Part shown: positions 10,401 through 17,972 of the stretch, piece by piece
Position numbering within the stretch: position 1 is the first letter of the stretch
How the letters are laid out: each line of letters opens with the position of its first letter
Assembly (NCBI RefSeq): GCF_025567085.1
Contig: NZ_JAOQJN010000005.1
Coordinates: 231,034 to 295,033 of the forward strand
DNA: 64,000 nucleotides
Direction of reading: 5' to 3'
Source: Bovifimicola ammoniilytica
Lineage (GTDB): Bacteria; Bacillota; Clostridia; Lachnospirales; Lachnospiraceae
Notes under the pieces: model-generated
What the model saw: the letters and a program-made list of their open reading frames with translations, nothing else
Databases searched by the model: none
Told to the model about the DNA's origin: nothing
Position numbers and translations under genes: made by a program

Positions 10401-11155
10401 TCATTATTACAAATGAAGAAACAGGCGAACAGAAAGCATATCTTATACCTTATGGTTCAAGAATTAAAGCACGTATTCAGGATGGCATAGTTCTTGAAGC
10501 AGGTGATGAACTTACAGAAGGTAGTGTAAACCCACACGATATCTTAAGAATTAAAGGTGTTCGTGCAGTTCAGGATTATATGATTCGTGAAGTTCAGAGA
10601 GTTTACAGACTTCAGGGTGTTGAGATTAACGATAAACATATTGAAGTTATTGTTAGACAGATGCTTAAGAAGATCAGAGTTGAATCAAACGGAGACAGTG
10701 ATTTCTTACCAGGCTCACAGGTTGATGTATTAGACTTCAATGAAGTTAATGAGAAACTTATTGCAGAGGGTAAGACACCAGCAGAGGGTAAACAGGTAAT
10801 GCTTGGTATTACTAAAGCTTCCCTTGCTACAAACTCATTCTTATCTGCAGCTTCATTCCAGGAGACAACAAAAGTTCTTACAGAAGCAGCAATTAATGGT
10901 AAGGAAGATCCACTTATCGGTCTTAAGGAAAATGTTATCATTGGTAAACTTATTCCAGCTGGAACAGGTATGAAGAGATACAGAAATGTTAAACTTGATA
11001 CAGATATGAGTGAAATTAATGTATCAGAAGATGATGACATAATATTATCAGAAGATGACGATATTGTTATTTCAGAAGATAATGATGAAATCAATGTATC
11101 AGAAGCTGATGAGATAAGTGTATCAGAAGATGCTACAGAGAATTCAGAAGAATAG
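7478..11155 (+). CDS. rpoC: DNA-directed RNA polymerase subunit beta'
   Basis: 1225-residue beta' subunit. Zinc-binding cysteines C67, C69, C82 and C85 lie near the N-terminus. The catalytic magnesium loop NADFDGDQMAVH is at about 454-465, and the second zinc site CKCHIGVCAKCYG starts near 878. Start at 7478 follows AGAAGGGAGTGTCTTAG. The final 45 or so residues are an unusual acidic repeat built on the unit (V/I)SED, encoded by repeated TCAGAAG-type segments at about 11020-11150. This tail lies beyond the conserved beta' end and is probably disordered. Confidence 0.98.
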   Translation: MPETNKDTYQQMTFDKIRIGLASPEKIREWSRGEVKKPETINYRTLKPERDGLFCEKIFGPSKDWECHCGKYKKIRYKGVICDRCGVEVTKASVRRERMGSIELAAPVSHIWYFKGIPSRMGLILDLSPRVLEKVLYFASYIVLDAGETELMYKQVLSEKEYREAYDKYGDTFRVGMGAEAIDELLSAIDLEKESEELKVALNESSGQKRAKIIKRLEVVEAFRASGNKPEWMILKVIPVIPPDLRPMVQLDGGRFATSDLNDLYRRIINRNNRLERLLELGAPEIIVRNEKRMLQEAVDALIDNGRRGRPVTGPGNRALKSLSDMLKGKQGRFRQNLLGKRVDYSGRSVIVVGPELKIYQCGLPKEMAIELFKPFVIRQLTANGTAHNVKSAKKMVERLQTEVWDVLEDVIKEHPVMLNRAPTLHRLGIQAFEPILVEGKAIKLHPLVCTAFNADFDGDQMAVHLPLSVEAQAECRFLLLSPNNLLKPSDGGPVAVPSQDMVLGIYYLTQERPGAKGEGKIFKSINEAILAYENGAITLHAKIFIRVTRTTPDGEEITGIINTTLGRCIFNEILPQDLGLTKRESKEDYLKLEVDYLVKKKELKGILEKVINIHGATKTAEVLDDIKAMGYKYSTRAAMTVSISDMTIPKEKAPLLKEAEETVEKITKNFRRGFITDEERYKEVIKTWQIADDKIQKALMAGLDDYNNIYMMADSGARGSDKQIKQLAGMRGLMADTTGKTIELPITSNFREGLDVLEYFISAHGARKGLSDTALRTADSGYLTRRLVDVSQDLIIREVDCSEGKDIPYMEITGFQEGAEVTESLEERITGRYAAETITDAEGNVIVKANHMITPKRAAKVVATGRESVKIRTILTCKCHIGVCAKCYGANMATGQAVQVGEAVGIIAAQSIGEPGTQLTMRTFHTGGVAGGDITQGLPRVEELFEARKPKGLAIIAEFGGKVEVKDTKKKREIIITNEETGEQKAYLIPYGSRIKARIQDGIVLEAGDELTEGSVNPHDILRIKGVRAVQDYMIREVQRVYRLQGVEINDKHIEVIVRQMLKKIRVESNGDSDFLPGSQVDVLDFNEVNEKLIAEGKTPAEGKQVMLGITKASLATNSFLSAASFQETTKVLTEAAINGKEDPLIGLKENVIIGKLIPAGTGMKRYRNVKLDTDMSEINVSEDDDIILSEDDDIVISEDNDEINVSEADEISVSEDATENSEE

Positions 11156-11197
11156 AATACTGTAAGTAAGATAAATATATAAATATTATTTATAAAT

Positions 11198-11240
11198 ATA
11201 GCCCACAGAAGTCGGAGAATATCAGACATTTGTGGGCTAT
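11198..11240 (+). terminator. Hairpin after rpoC, possible terminator
   Basis: ATAGCCCACA (11198-11207) pairs with TGTGGGCTAT (11231-11240). No real T tract follows, so termination strength is uncertain. It could serve both strands, since a minus-strand gene remnant ends at 11267. Confidence 0.45.
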
Positions 11241-11266
11241 AAGTTTACTCAATTGATAGCATATAC

Positions 11267-11566
11267 CTAATAAGCATTATCAAGTATTTCAAGTATATCT
11301 TCTAATGATAATGGGAAATATGTATTTCCGGCACCATCTCTAAGGGACTTTTCAGCCATTATATGGAAATTAGATTTATCATTAATGCCAAGTTCTCTAA
11401 GGTTTTTTGGAAGATTAATAGAATTAAAGAAATCCTCAGTCTTTTTAATTGCATATTCGGCAATTTCCATATCAGATAGAGATGAGTCAATATTCCAGAC
11501 ATTTATACCATATTCGCAAAATATTGGGAGTGAATTGGGATTTGAAAGAATTTTTCTGAACCAGTT
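11267..11566 (-). pseudogene. Iron-containing alcohol dehydrogenase, C-terminal remnant
   Basis: The minus-strand frame reads NWFRKILSNPNSLP, then YGINVWNIDSS, TEDFFNSINLPKNLRELGI and a stop. This matches the C-terminal 95 or so residues of group III iron alcohol dehydrogenases (butanol or lactaldehyde reductase type: FAVNVWNID, FFKSIGLPTTLRELGI). The NAD-binding and iron-binding parts are missing. Above 11566 the frame loses resemblance and no start with a ribosome site is seen. It is judged a truncated remnant rather than a gene. Confidence 0.65.
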
Positions 11567-11636
11567 GCTGCAATTGAGGATTAGTATGTGAAAAATAACA
11601 GGTAATACACAATTAGTAAAGAAGAAGTATGCTATA

Positions 11637-11728
11637 ATGACAATTGTAACCAGACGTGAAAAGTTCGAAGAATTACGACAAAACTTTGCAAAATTGGTGT
11701 AACCGGAATGACAGTATCGAATGTCGAG
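11637..11728 (+). pseudogene. P-II nitrogen regulator (GlnB-like), N-terminal remnant
   Basis: From the ATG at 11637 the frame reads MTIVTRREKFEELRQNFAK. After one frameshift it continues IGVTGMTVSNVE. This matches the first 30 or so residues of P-II proteins (a REK(F/L)EEL helix followed by GVTGMTVSEV). The T-loop and the rest are missing. The frameshift at about 11695 and the sudden end show a dead gene. Recognition rests on this short block. Confidence 0.55.
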
Positions 11729-11924
11729 AGGAGGAACAAAAAGGTTATTAGAGATATCTGCAGTATTTGCATCGGTGAATATTGGAGCTGTTCCTGGCTC
11801 GGTAGTTAGTGGAAAATTGTTATGTTATTTTAATATAAATTCTGTTATTCTGTTTGGCTGTATATGTACATTTATTGGTGTAATATTTATGTTTATTGCG
11901 ACAAGGGCTAAACTTCAATCTTAA
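11721..11924 (+). pseudogene. Probable MFS transporter C-terminal remnant
   Basis: A 67-residue open frame with two hydrophobic segments (ISAVFASVNIGAVPGSVVSG and VILFGCICTFIGVIFMFIA) ending ATRAKLQS, like the last two helices of a major facilitator transporter. It begins where the P-II remnant ends and its 3' end overlaps the stop of the convergent kinase gene. No upstream helices are present. The family call is tentative; it could also be a chance hydrophobic frame. Confidence 0.35.
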
Positions 11925-13182
11925 AACGGATATAGGTTTTACTATTTATTATCTCATTAGATACATATATTTTACCATGATATTTATCAAGTGTTTTTTT
12001 GAGCATGTATAAGCCAATGCCTCTATTTTTAGAAGATTCATCTTTGGATGAATACCCATTTTTAAATATATCAGATAAGAAATCAGGTGTAATATTAATT
12101 CCAGGGTTAGCAATTGAGAATATAAACCTATTATTTACAGAATTAATTTCTAAGAAGATTTTATCATTACATGTGGAGGCTTCAATTGCATTATCAAAAA
12201 GTATTCCTATTAATTGAGTTAAAACGTATTCAGGTACAATTGTATGGATATTATAATTTTTTATATCAAATGACAGTTGTATATTTTGGTTAGTGGCCTT
12301 TGCATATTCACTATATAGAAAACCTGACATAAGTTTTAGATTGAATGATAATAAAAATGAAGGTGCCATATCAATTGAAAGAGATTTAATATTTTTTTTT
12401 AGTTCGGCAGAGAGAGAATCATAATCATTGCAAGTAACTAAAAGGCAATTAAGGGCAGATAAATCATTATCATATTGATGCTGCCGTTCACGAACTTCAG
12501 TTATTAATTGCTCTATAACAGGAAGATATTCATTATATGCCTGTATAATATCGCTTTGTGTCTGGGCCCGGAGTTTTGTTGATATATATATTATATTAAT
12601 GATAATTATAAGAGATATATAAATGGTTACTACAGGAAACAAAATTAAGGCATCAGAGAGATTTATTCTGTACAAACATATAAAGAATAAAGACATAATA
12701 AGTATATTGTACATAATAAGTCTATATAAAGTATTAGATAATATAAAATTGTAGATGTAATGGACTGGTACGAATTTATACACAATAAAAGCAATTATAA
12801 GTGTAATAATGTTACCTAGAATCATATATATATTATTATTAGGAGATTTTAAAAAATAGTTAAATGGTATTGCAATAAGTAGCTGAATTATTAAAGCAGA
12901 GCAGTATGAAAGCACAAAAAGATAAAAGCTGTGAGCAAGTGATTCACGAGTTATAATAAGTATAATAAGAAAAATATTGAACATTGAAATTAGTGTGAAT
13001 AAAATATGATTATTAAGATATGTTTCTAAAATGATATTTGATAATAAAAAAATAGATGATAAAGAGAGCCTTATAAATGATAAATCATGCTTTGACTGAA
13101 GAAAGGCAAATGCAATAATACAAATAATGACAAGTTCTATAGAAAAATTTAGAATTGTCTGTATAAATATATTTAAATTCAT
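11908..13182 (-). CDS. GHKL-domain sensor histidine kinase (AgrC-like)
   Basis: 424-residue membrane kinase. The N-terminal 200 residues form about six transmembrane helices. A helical region with a candidate phospho-acceptor histidine follows (RQHQYDNDL, near residue 235), then the GHKL ATPase with N box FDNAIEAS (near 331) and G box KNRGIGLYML. The preferred start is the ATG at 13182, with AATGGAG seven nt upstream; an ATG at 13194 overlaps that site. AgrC-type kinases normally pair with LytTR regulators, but the adjacent regulator is NarL-type with its own kinase, so its partner is unclear. Confidence 0.85.
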   Translation of the reverse strand: MNLNIFIQTILNFSIELVIICIIAFAFLQSKHDLSFIRLSLSSIFLLSNIILETYLNNHILFTLISMFNIFLIILIITRESLAHSFYLFVLSYCSALIIQLLIAIPFNYFLKSPNNNIYMILGNIITLIIAFIVYKFVPVHYIYNFILSNTLYRLIMYNILIMSLFFICLYRINLSDALILFPVVTIYISLIIIINIIYISTKLRAQTQSDIIQAYNEYLPVIEQLITEVRERQHQYDNDLSALNCLLVTCNDYDSLSAELKKNIKSLSIDMAPSFLLSFNLKLMSGFLYSEYAKATNQNIQLSFDIKNYNIHTIVPEYVLTQLIGILFDNAIEASTCNDKIFLEINSVNNRFIFSIANPGINITPDFLSDIFKNGYSSKDESSKNRGIGLYMLKKTLDKYHGKIYVSNEIINSKTYIRFKIEV

Positions 13183-13292
13183 ATAAATCTCCATTCTGCT
13201 ACTATATATCTATAATAGATTTTCAATAATTGATATTATTATTTTAACGGTGTTGAAAAAGAAAAAATATAATAATTAAATTAATAGCATAT

Positions 13293-13922
13293 TTAAGTAT
13301 TCTTGTAATAGAATATGGCAATCTGTGTTCTGTCTCTTAGATTAAGCTTTTCTAAAATAACACTGATATAATTACGGATTGTTCCTTCACTTAGAAAGAG
13401 AATATCAGATATTTCTTTGTTGCTCAGGCCTTCTGCAATTTTTGTGACTACTTCAGTTTCTCTTTCGGTAAGTCCGTAGTTTGAAAAGTTTGGAATAGAC
13501 GTTGAGTAGATATCCGGCAATTTGCTTATTATTTCATCACCGAATACACGTTGCCCATTCATGACTGCAATAATAGAAGGAACAATACTGTCAAAATTCT
13601 GTTTTAAAAGGTAACCTTTTGCGCCAAGACGTAAAGCTCTTGCAATATATTCTTCGTCTGCGAAGGTTGTCAAAAACAGGATTTTTGCGTTTTTGTCCGA
13701 TTTTAAAATTTCTTCTGCAGCATCTAATCCTGTAAATTCGCCCATTCTTATGTCCATTAGTATTACATCCGGTTTGTGAATTTTGTATAGATTTATTGCA
13801 TCATGACCATTATTACCGGTAGCAATTACGTTAATATTATCGCTGGAATTAACAATAAGATTAAGCGCCTGGCAAACAAGTTTGTCATCATCTGCAATAA
13901 CAAGATTGAATTCTTTTGACAT
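13293..13922 (-). CDS. NarL/LuxR-family response regulator
   Basis: 209 residues. The receiver domain (1-120) has the acidic pocket DDD at 11-13, phospho-acceptor D57 in VILMDIRM, and the conserved threonine and lysine (TTFAD, GYLLK). The LuxR-type helix-turn-helix (about 145-205) reads LTERETEVVTKIAEGLSNKEI. Start at 13922 with GAGGCAAT upstream on the minus strand. It lies 38 nt after the DesK-like kinase gene, so the two form a two-component pair. The likely target is the divergent ABC exporter operon starting at 15576, by position. Confidence 0.93.
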   Translation of the reverse strand: MSKEFNLVIADDDKLVCQALNLIVNSSDNINVIATGNNGHDAINLYKIHKPDVILMDIRMGEFTGLDAAEEILKSDKNAKILFLTTFADEEYIARALRLGAKGYLLKQNFDSIVPSIIAVMNGQRVFGDEIISKLPDIYSTSIPNFSNYGLTERETEVVTKIAEGLSNKEISDILFLSEGTIRNYISVILEKLNLRDRTQIAIFYYKNT

Positions 13923-13936
13923 ATTGCCTCATTTCC

Positions 13937-13952
13937 GGGCGATAAGTCGCCC
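13937..13952 (-). promoter_or_regulatory. GC-rich hairpin between kinase and regulator genes
   Basis: GGGCGA (13937-13942) and TCGCCC (13947-13952) form a perfect six-base-pair stem in the 38-nt gap between the two genes. In such an AT-rich region it stands out. It may tune the kinase-to-regulator expression ratio or stabilise mRNA (inference). Confidence 0.5.
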
Positions 13953-13960
13953 CGTCTAAA

Positions 13961-15052
13961 TTAGTTTTTATTATCAATTGGAAATGTAATATATATACGA
14001 TAACCATCAGTTTTAGTAATATTTATCGTTCCATTCAGTGATGAGATTCTATCATAAATGCTTATAGTTCCCATTCCCTGACTCTTTTTAGTCTGGGTGG
14101 CATTTATGTTAGTTCCGTTATCGTGAATATCAATTTTATAAAAAGCAGGGTTCTGGATAATTGATATTTTAACCAGAGTTGCATTCGAATGTTTAATTAT
14201 ATTAGTCAGGGCTTCCTTTATGATAAATATGATTGCATACTTTGCCTTGATTGAGAAGTCATCCTGAATATCATAACTATATTCAATTTTACAGAAATCG
14301 AAGCCGTCCGTCAATTCCTTTAATTTTAAATTCAAATCAATAGATTCATTATGAATATTATGTATGCTTGAACGGATACTGTTCATTCCATCAGTAAGTG
14401 TCTTATTAATATTCTGAAGATATTCTTTAGTTGTCTCATCCTTAGTAATAGACGTCAATGCCGCAATCTGAAGAATTGAACTTGATAGTATATGACCTAC
14501 CGAGTCGTGTATCTCTCTGGCAATTCGGTTTCTTTCGTTAAGAGTTGCATTTGTGATTTCATAATCCTGTTTCTCAAGCAATTCGTGATTAATCACATTA
14601 AGTTTTGAATAATTGGTATCCAGACTCTCTCTGACTTTCTGAAAATGCTCACGCTCATCTAAGTATTTATTCGTCCTATATTTTAATATGTAGGACATAA
14701 CTATTATAAATATAAGAATAACCATTTTAAATACACCTACATCAGTATGGTTATAGTTATAGTTGAATACTCCACAGTATAGCAGACACACATACATATA
14801 AGGTGTATTAAAGAAACTGTATAGAATAAGTGACGAATAGAACATAAGCTGTGGATATACAAGTGATAATACACAAAATGTGAAATATAACAATAGTCGT
14901 ATCGGAAATTTATCAAAATAAATCGACATACATACTAAAATTATTGCAATACAGATTGGAATGATTGCAGTTGCACTATAAGATACTGTCAGCATAAGAA
15001 TTGTTGAGCAGAAAAATAAAATTATATAATCTATTAATATTTCCAAATGCAA
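13961..15052 (-). CDS. Two-component sensor histidine kinase (DesK/NarX-type, HisKA_3)
   Basis: About 363 residues. Four to five transmembrane helices occupy residues 1-125. A coiled linker follows, then the HisKA_3 dimerisation domain with phospho-acceptor H182 in RIAREIHDSVGHIL. The HATPase domain has IIKEALTNIIKHSNA and the G box QGMGTISIYDRI. There is no ATG at the front; TTG codons at 15052 and 15046 follow GGAGG by 3 and 9 nt, so 15046 may be the true start. This is the cognate kinase of the NarL-type regulator downstream. Its short extracellular loops suggest sensing within the membrane, as in DesK or LiaS. Confidence 0.92.
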   Translation of the reverse strand: MHLEILIDYIILFFCSTILMLTVSYSATAIIPICIAIILVCMSIYFDKFPIRLLLYFTFCVLSLVYPQLMFYSSLILYSFFNTPYMYVCLLYCGVFNYNYNHTDVGVFKMVILIFIIVMSYILKYRTNKYLDEREHFQKVRESLDTNYSKLNVINHELLEKQDYEITNATLNERNRIAREIHDSVGHILSSSILQIAALTSITKDETTKEYLQNINKTLTDGMNSIRSSIHNIHNESIDLNLKLKELTDGFDFCKIEYSYDIQDDFSIKAKYAIIFIIKEALTNIIKHSNATLVKISIIQNPAFYKIDIHDNGTNINATQTKKSQGMGTISIYDRISSLNGTINITKTDGYRIYITFPIDNKN

Positions 15053-15502
15053 TTACCTCCATATAGATTTGCTGCACCGACCTTTGCATCTGACGACATT
15101 AACGCGCACACGATACGTCATAAATCAAGTGTGTGTTATAGACGAACACATCGGTTTAAGTGTATGGACTTTGAATGAATACAAATAATCGAAAGAGCCG
15201 AAAAATGATATCTACAAATTAGCAATTTATACAAAAGTTACTATATTTATATATGCAAATTTACTTGTCACAGATAATATAATTCTAACTTGTATCTGCG
15301 AAGTCTGAGTTTATTAAATGCTATATTTATTATAGCATAGATATATTCATTTCGTAAATGTGACAAATGTCATTGCAAAATATTTGAATATATTTCAAAA
15401 GTCACTATAAAAAGTCTAAATAAACATTTATAATAATGAACATAGATTAAAGATTTTATTTTCGCACATCTATTTGTTTTGGAGCGAAAGCAGATAGTGA
15501 TT
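15053..15502. promoter_or_regulatory. Divergent control region between kinase and ABC operons
   Basis: 450 nt without genes. It must hold the promoters of both divergent operons. A candidate + strand promoter is TTGAAT (15384-15389), 16-nt spacer, TATAAA (15406-15411). The kinase-proximal 120 nt are less AT-rich, with a GTGTGTGTTATA segment and TGTTCGTCTATAACACACAC-like half-sites that could bind the regulator. No clear operator dyad could be fixed by eye. Confidence 0.45.
15242..15318. repeat. Partial copy of the palindromic element found at 29046-29240
   Basis: TATTTATATATGCAAATTT, then ACAGATAATATAATT and TCTGCGAAGTCTGAGTTTAT align with 29148-29213 (TATTTATATATTCAAATTT, ACAGATGATTTAATT, TGTGCGAAGTTTGAATTTAT). 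Only the right half is recognisable; the matching left arm was not found upstream. Confidence 0.55.
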
Positions 15503-15575
15503 ATGGCAGATGAGAAATCATTTGAGTGAATTTCAAATTGTCTCGTGCAATAAGTCGCTCAGAATGGAGATTAGT
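15503..15575 (+). repeat. RBS-donating palindromic repeat, copy 1
   Basis: Begins ATGGCAGATGAGAAATC, continues GAATTTC and ends AGAATGGAGATTAGT directly before the ATG at 15576. It aligns over its length with the copies at 17757 and 26505. Its last bases provide the ribosome-binding site of the ATPase gene. Confidence 0.7.
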
Positions 15576-16520
15576 ATGAGTAAAGTTGTAGAAATTGACG
15601 GATTATTGAAAGAATATGGTGAATTAACAGCAGTTAACAGAATAAATTTAGAGATAGAAGAAGGGGAGGTATTTGGATTACTCGGGCCGAATGGCTCGGG
15701 CAAGACCACAACCATAAGCTGTATGCTCTCCCTGATTCCGTATGATAAAGGAAGTATTAAGATATTTGGTAAAAATATGGATATGAAAGCATATGACATT
15801 AAGAAAGATATCGGAATTGTGCTGCAGGACGTGGCAGTTTTCGAAGAACTTACAGTAGAAGAAAATATAATGTATTTTTGCAGCCTGTACATACCGGATA
15901 AGAAGCTTTGCAAACAATATGTAGAAGAAGCTATGGAGTTCGTAGGAATACAGGATTTTAGAAAGTTCCGACCTAAGAAATTATCGGGTGGTCTGCTTAG
16001 AAGATTAAATATTGCCTGTGGAATCGCACATAAGCCTAAGTTCATAATAATGGATGAGCCTACAGTTGCGGTTGACCCTCAGAGTAGAAATAATATTTTA
16101 GAGGGAATAGAGAAGTTAAATAAGCAAGGTGCAACAATTCTCTATACATCACATTATATGGACGAGATAGAACAGATTTGTAGCAGGGTTGCAATAATGG
16201 ATAAAGGTAAAATTATTGCAGAGGGAACTAAGGAAGAGATAAAAGATATGATTGGTGTCGAAGAGAAAATAGAGATTGTAGTATCAGAGGTTCCTGACAG
16301 TCTTGTAAAACGTATTAATGAAAACAGTAATATAAAGGAATGTGTAGTTCAGGGAAATAGCATAAAGATTGTATCTAAGAAGGGTAAACACAGTCTTAAT
16401 ACAATCGTTAATTATATTCAGGAAGCCAATGTAAAGATTAGAAATCTTACTTCAAAAGAACCTAGTCTTAATGATGTATTCTTAGAAATTACGGGCAAGG
16501 AGTTGAGAGACAATGTTTAG
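15576..16520 (+). CDS. ABC transporter ATP-binding protein (DrrA/CcmA-like exporter)
   Basis: 314-residue ATPase. Walker A is GPNGSGKT at 37-44, the Q loop is in IVLQDVAVFEELTVEENI, the signature is LSGGLLRRLNIA (L replaces the usual Q), and Walker B is FIIMDEPTVAVDP, followed by the H-loop SHYMDEIE. The C-terminal 90 residues resemble the regulatory tail of multidrug and antibiotic exporters. The start is the ATG at 15576 behind AATGGAGATTAGT; an open frame extends upstream but only through the repeat. The 3' end overlaps the next permease by 8 nt, so translation is coupled. Confidence 0.92.
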   Translation: MSKVVEIDGLLKEYGELTAVNRINLEIEEGEVFGLLGPNGSGKTTTISCMLSLIPYDKGSIKIFGKNMDMKAYDIKKDIGIVLQDVAVFEELTVEENIMYFCSLYIPDKKLCKQYVEEAMEFVGIQDFRKFRPKKLSGGLLRRLNIACGIAHKPKFIIMDEPTVAVDPQSRNNILEGIEKLNKQGATILYTSHYMDEIEQICSRVAIMDKGKIIAEGTKEEIKDMIGVEEKIEIVVSEVPDSLVKRINENSNIKECVVQGNSIKIVSKKGKHSLNTIVNYIQEANVKIRNLTSKEPSLNDVFLEITGKELRDNV

Positions 16521-17685
16521 TCAGATGATAAAATACAGATTTTTATGTCAGTTAAGGTCTAAGGAAAGTATATTCTGGTTATTGTTTTTCCCTATGATAT
16601 TATCGGTAATGTTTTATGCAGGTTTAAGGGATATTGCAAATGGAGAAAAGTTTGAAGCTGTGGATATTGCTGTCGTAGATGACGCGGAATTTGAGAAAGA
16701 AAAGGTTATGGCATCAATTATTGAGAATGTATCTGCTGATGACAAAGAAAGTGTGGACAGTGATAAGATATTCGTTACACAGTATGTAAGTAAGGAAGAA
16801 GCTGAGAAGTTATTAGACGATAACAAGGTATCAGCATATATATATTTCAATGGCGAATGCAATGTCGTATTTAAAAAAAATGGTACAAAACAGACAATAG
16901 TTAAGAAATTTTTCGACATTGCCATACAGAAAGAGAAGTTGTTTACAGAAGTTGCCAGGGAGAATAATGGAAATATTCCGCCAAATCTGTTAGAGACGAT
17001 AAATGATTCCACAAGTTATATTAAAGATGTCAGCAATAAAAGAGGTAAGGCAGATACAGTTTTGCAAAACTTTTATTCAATACTTGGAATGGTATGCATG
17101 TATGGTGCGGCAACAGGCTGTGTTGCGATGAATTATTTACAGACTAACCAGTCAGCACTTGCTAAGAGAAATACTGTAGCACCTGTAAGTAAGATGAAAC
17201 AGTTATTGAGCTATTTTCTGGTAGATATGTTAATGAATGACGTAATAGTATTACTTGTTCTTGCTTTTATAAGATTTGCACTTGGAATCGACTTTGGAAA
17301 CCGTACGGGATTAATTATATTTACAACGATTGTCGGTGGAACAATGGGACTTAGCTTTGGCTATTTCTTTGCATCGATAACAAAAAAAAGTGTTGAATTC
17401 AAGAATAATATGGTAATTGGTATTTCAATGATATGTTCATTCCTTGCGGGAATGATGAGCAATGAAGTTCAGTATTTCGTAAAACAGCACGCTTACATAA
17501 TTGACAGAATTAACCCGGTCAACTTAATTACTGAAAGCTATTATAAATTATACTATTATACAGATTTATCAAAATACTATGAAAACATTATTATATTAAT
17601 AATGATGACAGTGTTATTTGCTATTGGAACGATTACAGTTCTGACAGTTCAGGATAAGAAAATGATGCGAGAAAGTAGAGGATAG
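16513..17685 (+). CDS. ABC-2 type exporter permease
   Basis: 390-residue membrane protein. One N-terminal helix (FWLLFFPMILSVMFYAGL) is followed by a large extracytoplasmic domain (about 40-185) and five or six C-terminal helices, the ABC2_membrane_3 layout. Its start overlaps the end of the ATPase gene. Its stop codon lies inside the first copy of a 55-nt direct repeat (17678-17731). It probably forms a heterodimer with the second permease at 17973. The substrate is unknown. Confidence 0.87.
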   Translation: MFSQMIKYRFLCQLRSKESIFWLLFFPMILSVMFYAGLRDIANGEKFEAVDIAVVDDAEFEKEKVMASIIENVSADDKESVDSDKIFVTQYVSKEEAEKLLDDNKVSAYIYFNGECNVVFKKNGTKQTIVKKFFDIAIQKEKLFTEVARENNGNIPPNLLETINDSTSYIKDVSNKRGKADTVLQNFYSILGMVCMYGAATGCVAMNYLQTNQSALAKRNTVAPVSKMKQLLSYFLVDMLMNDVIVLLVLAFIRFALGIDFGNRTGLIIFTTIVGGTMGLSFGYFFASITKKSVEFKNNMVIGISMICSFLAGMMSNEVQYFVKQHAYIIDRINPVNLITESYYKLYYYTDLSKYYENIIILIMMTVLFAIGTITVLTVQDKKMMRESRG

Positions 17686-17731
17686 TGCGAAAAGTAATGC
17701 CAATGCGATTGCTTTTCACACAGCTAAATGT
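17678..17731 (+). repeat. Direct repeat with two hairpins, copy 1
   Basis: GAGGATAGTGCGAAAAGTAA and onwards recurs at 17823-17876 with about two mismatches. It contains a hairpin (GCGAAAAGTAAT with ATTGCTTTTCRC) and the left arm of a second (GCTAAATGTGA pairing with TCACATTTAGC). The first bases include the stop codon of the upstream permease. Confidence 0.8.
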
Positions 17732-17756
17732 GACTTAAGCATCACATTTAGCACTT

Positions 17757-17828
17757 ATGGCAAGTCAGAAATCGCCTACGCGAATTTCTGACTGCCTCTT
17801 CGCAACAAGTTGCAAAGAAATGAGGATA
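17757..17828 (+). repeat. RBS-donating palindromic repeat family, copy 2 (internal)
   Basis: Starts ATGGCAAGTCAGAAATCGC, has the inverted arm GCGAATTTCTGACT and ends AGAAATGAGGATAG. It aligns with copies at 15503 and 26505, but here it is followed by another hairpin module, not a start codon. Confidence 0.7.
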
Positions 17829-17876
17829 GTGCGAAAAGTAATGCCGATGCGATTGCTTTTCGCACAGCTAAATGTG
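17823..17876 (+). repeat. Direct repeat with two hairpins, copy 2
   Basis: Second copy of 17678-17731. It is followed by further hairpins (CACATTTAGC closing arm; AGCAAAATTTGAAATTTTGCT at 17908-17928) and then the CTGCGGAATGGAG tail before the permease start at 17973. Confidence 0.8.
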
Positions 17877-17972
17877 TCGCAGACGTCACATTTAGCTTCT
17901 ATCACAGAGCAAAATTTGAAATTTTGCTCGCGATTCCTCCTACGTAAACGTCTGCGGAATGGAGTTTGTATT

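Noticed and set aside
10612..11229. 205-codon minus-strand open frame over the end of rpoC
   Set aside because: It mirrors the acidic repeat tail of RpoC (serine/isoleucine-rich antisense) and has no homology or start signal.
17757..17972. N-terminal extension of the second permease by 72 codons
   Set aside because: The extension is translated palindromic repeat; GGAATGGAG before the ATG at 17973 gives a better start and the first real residues form the expected signal helix.
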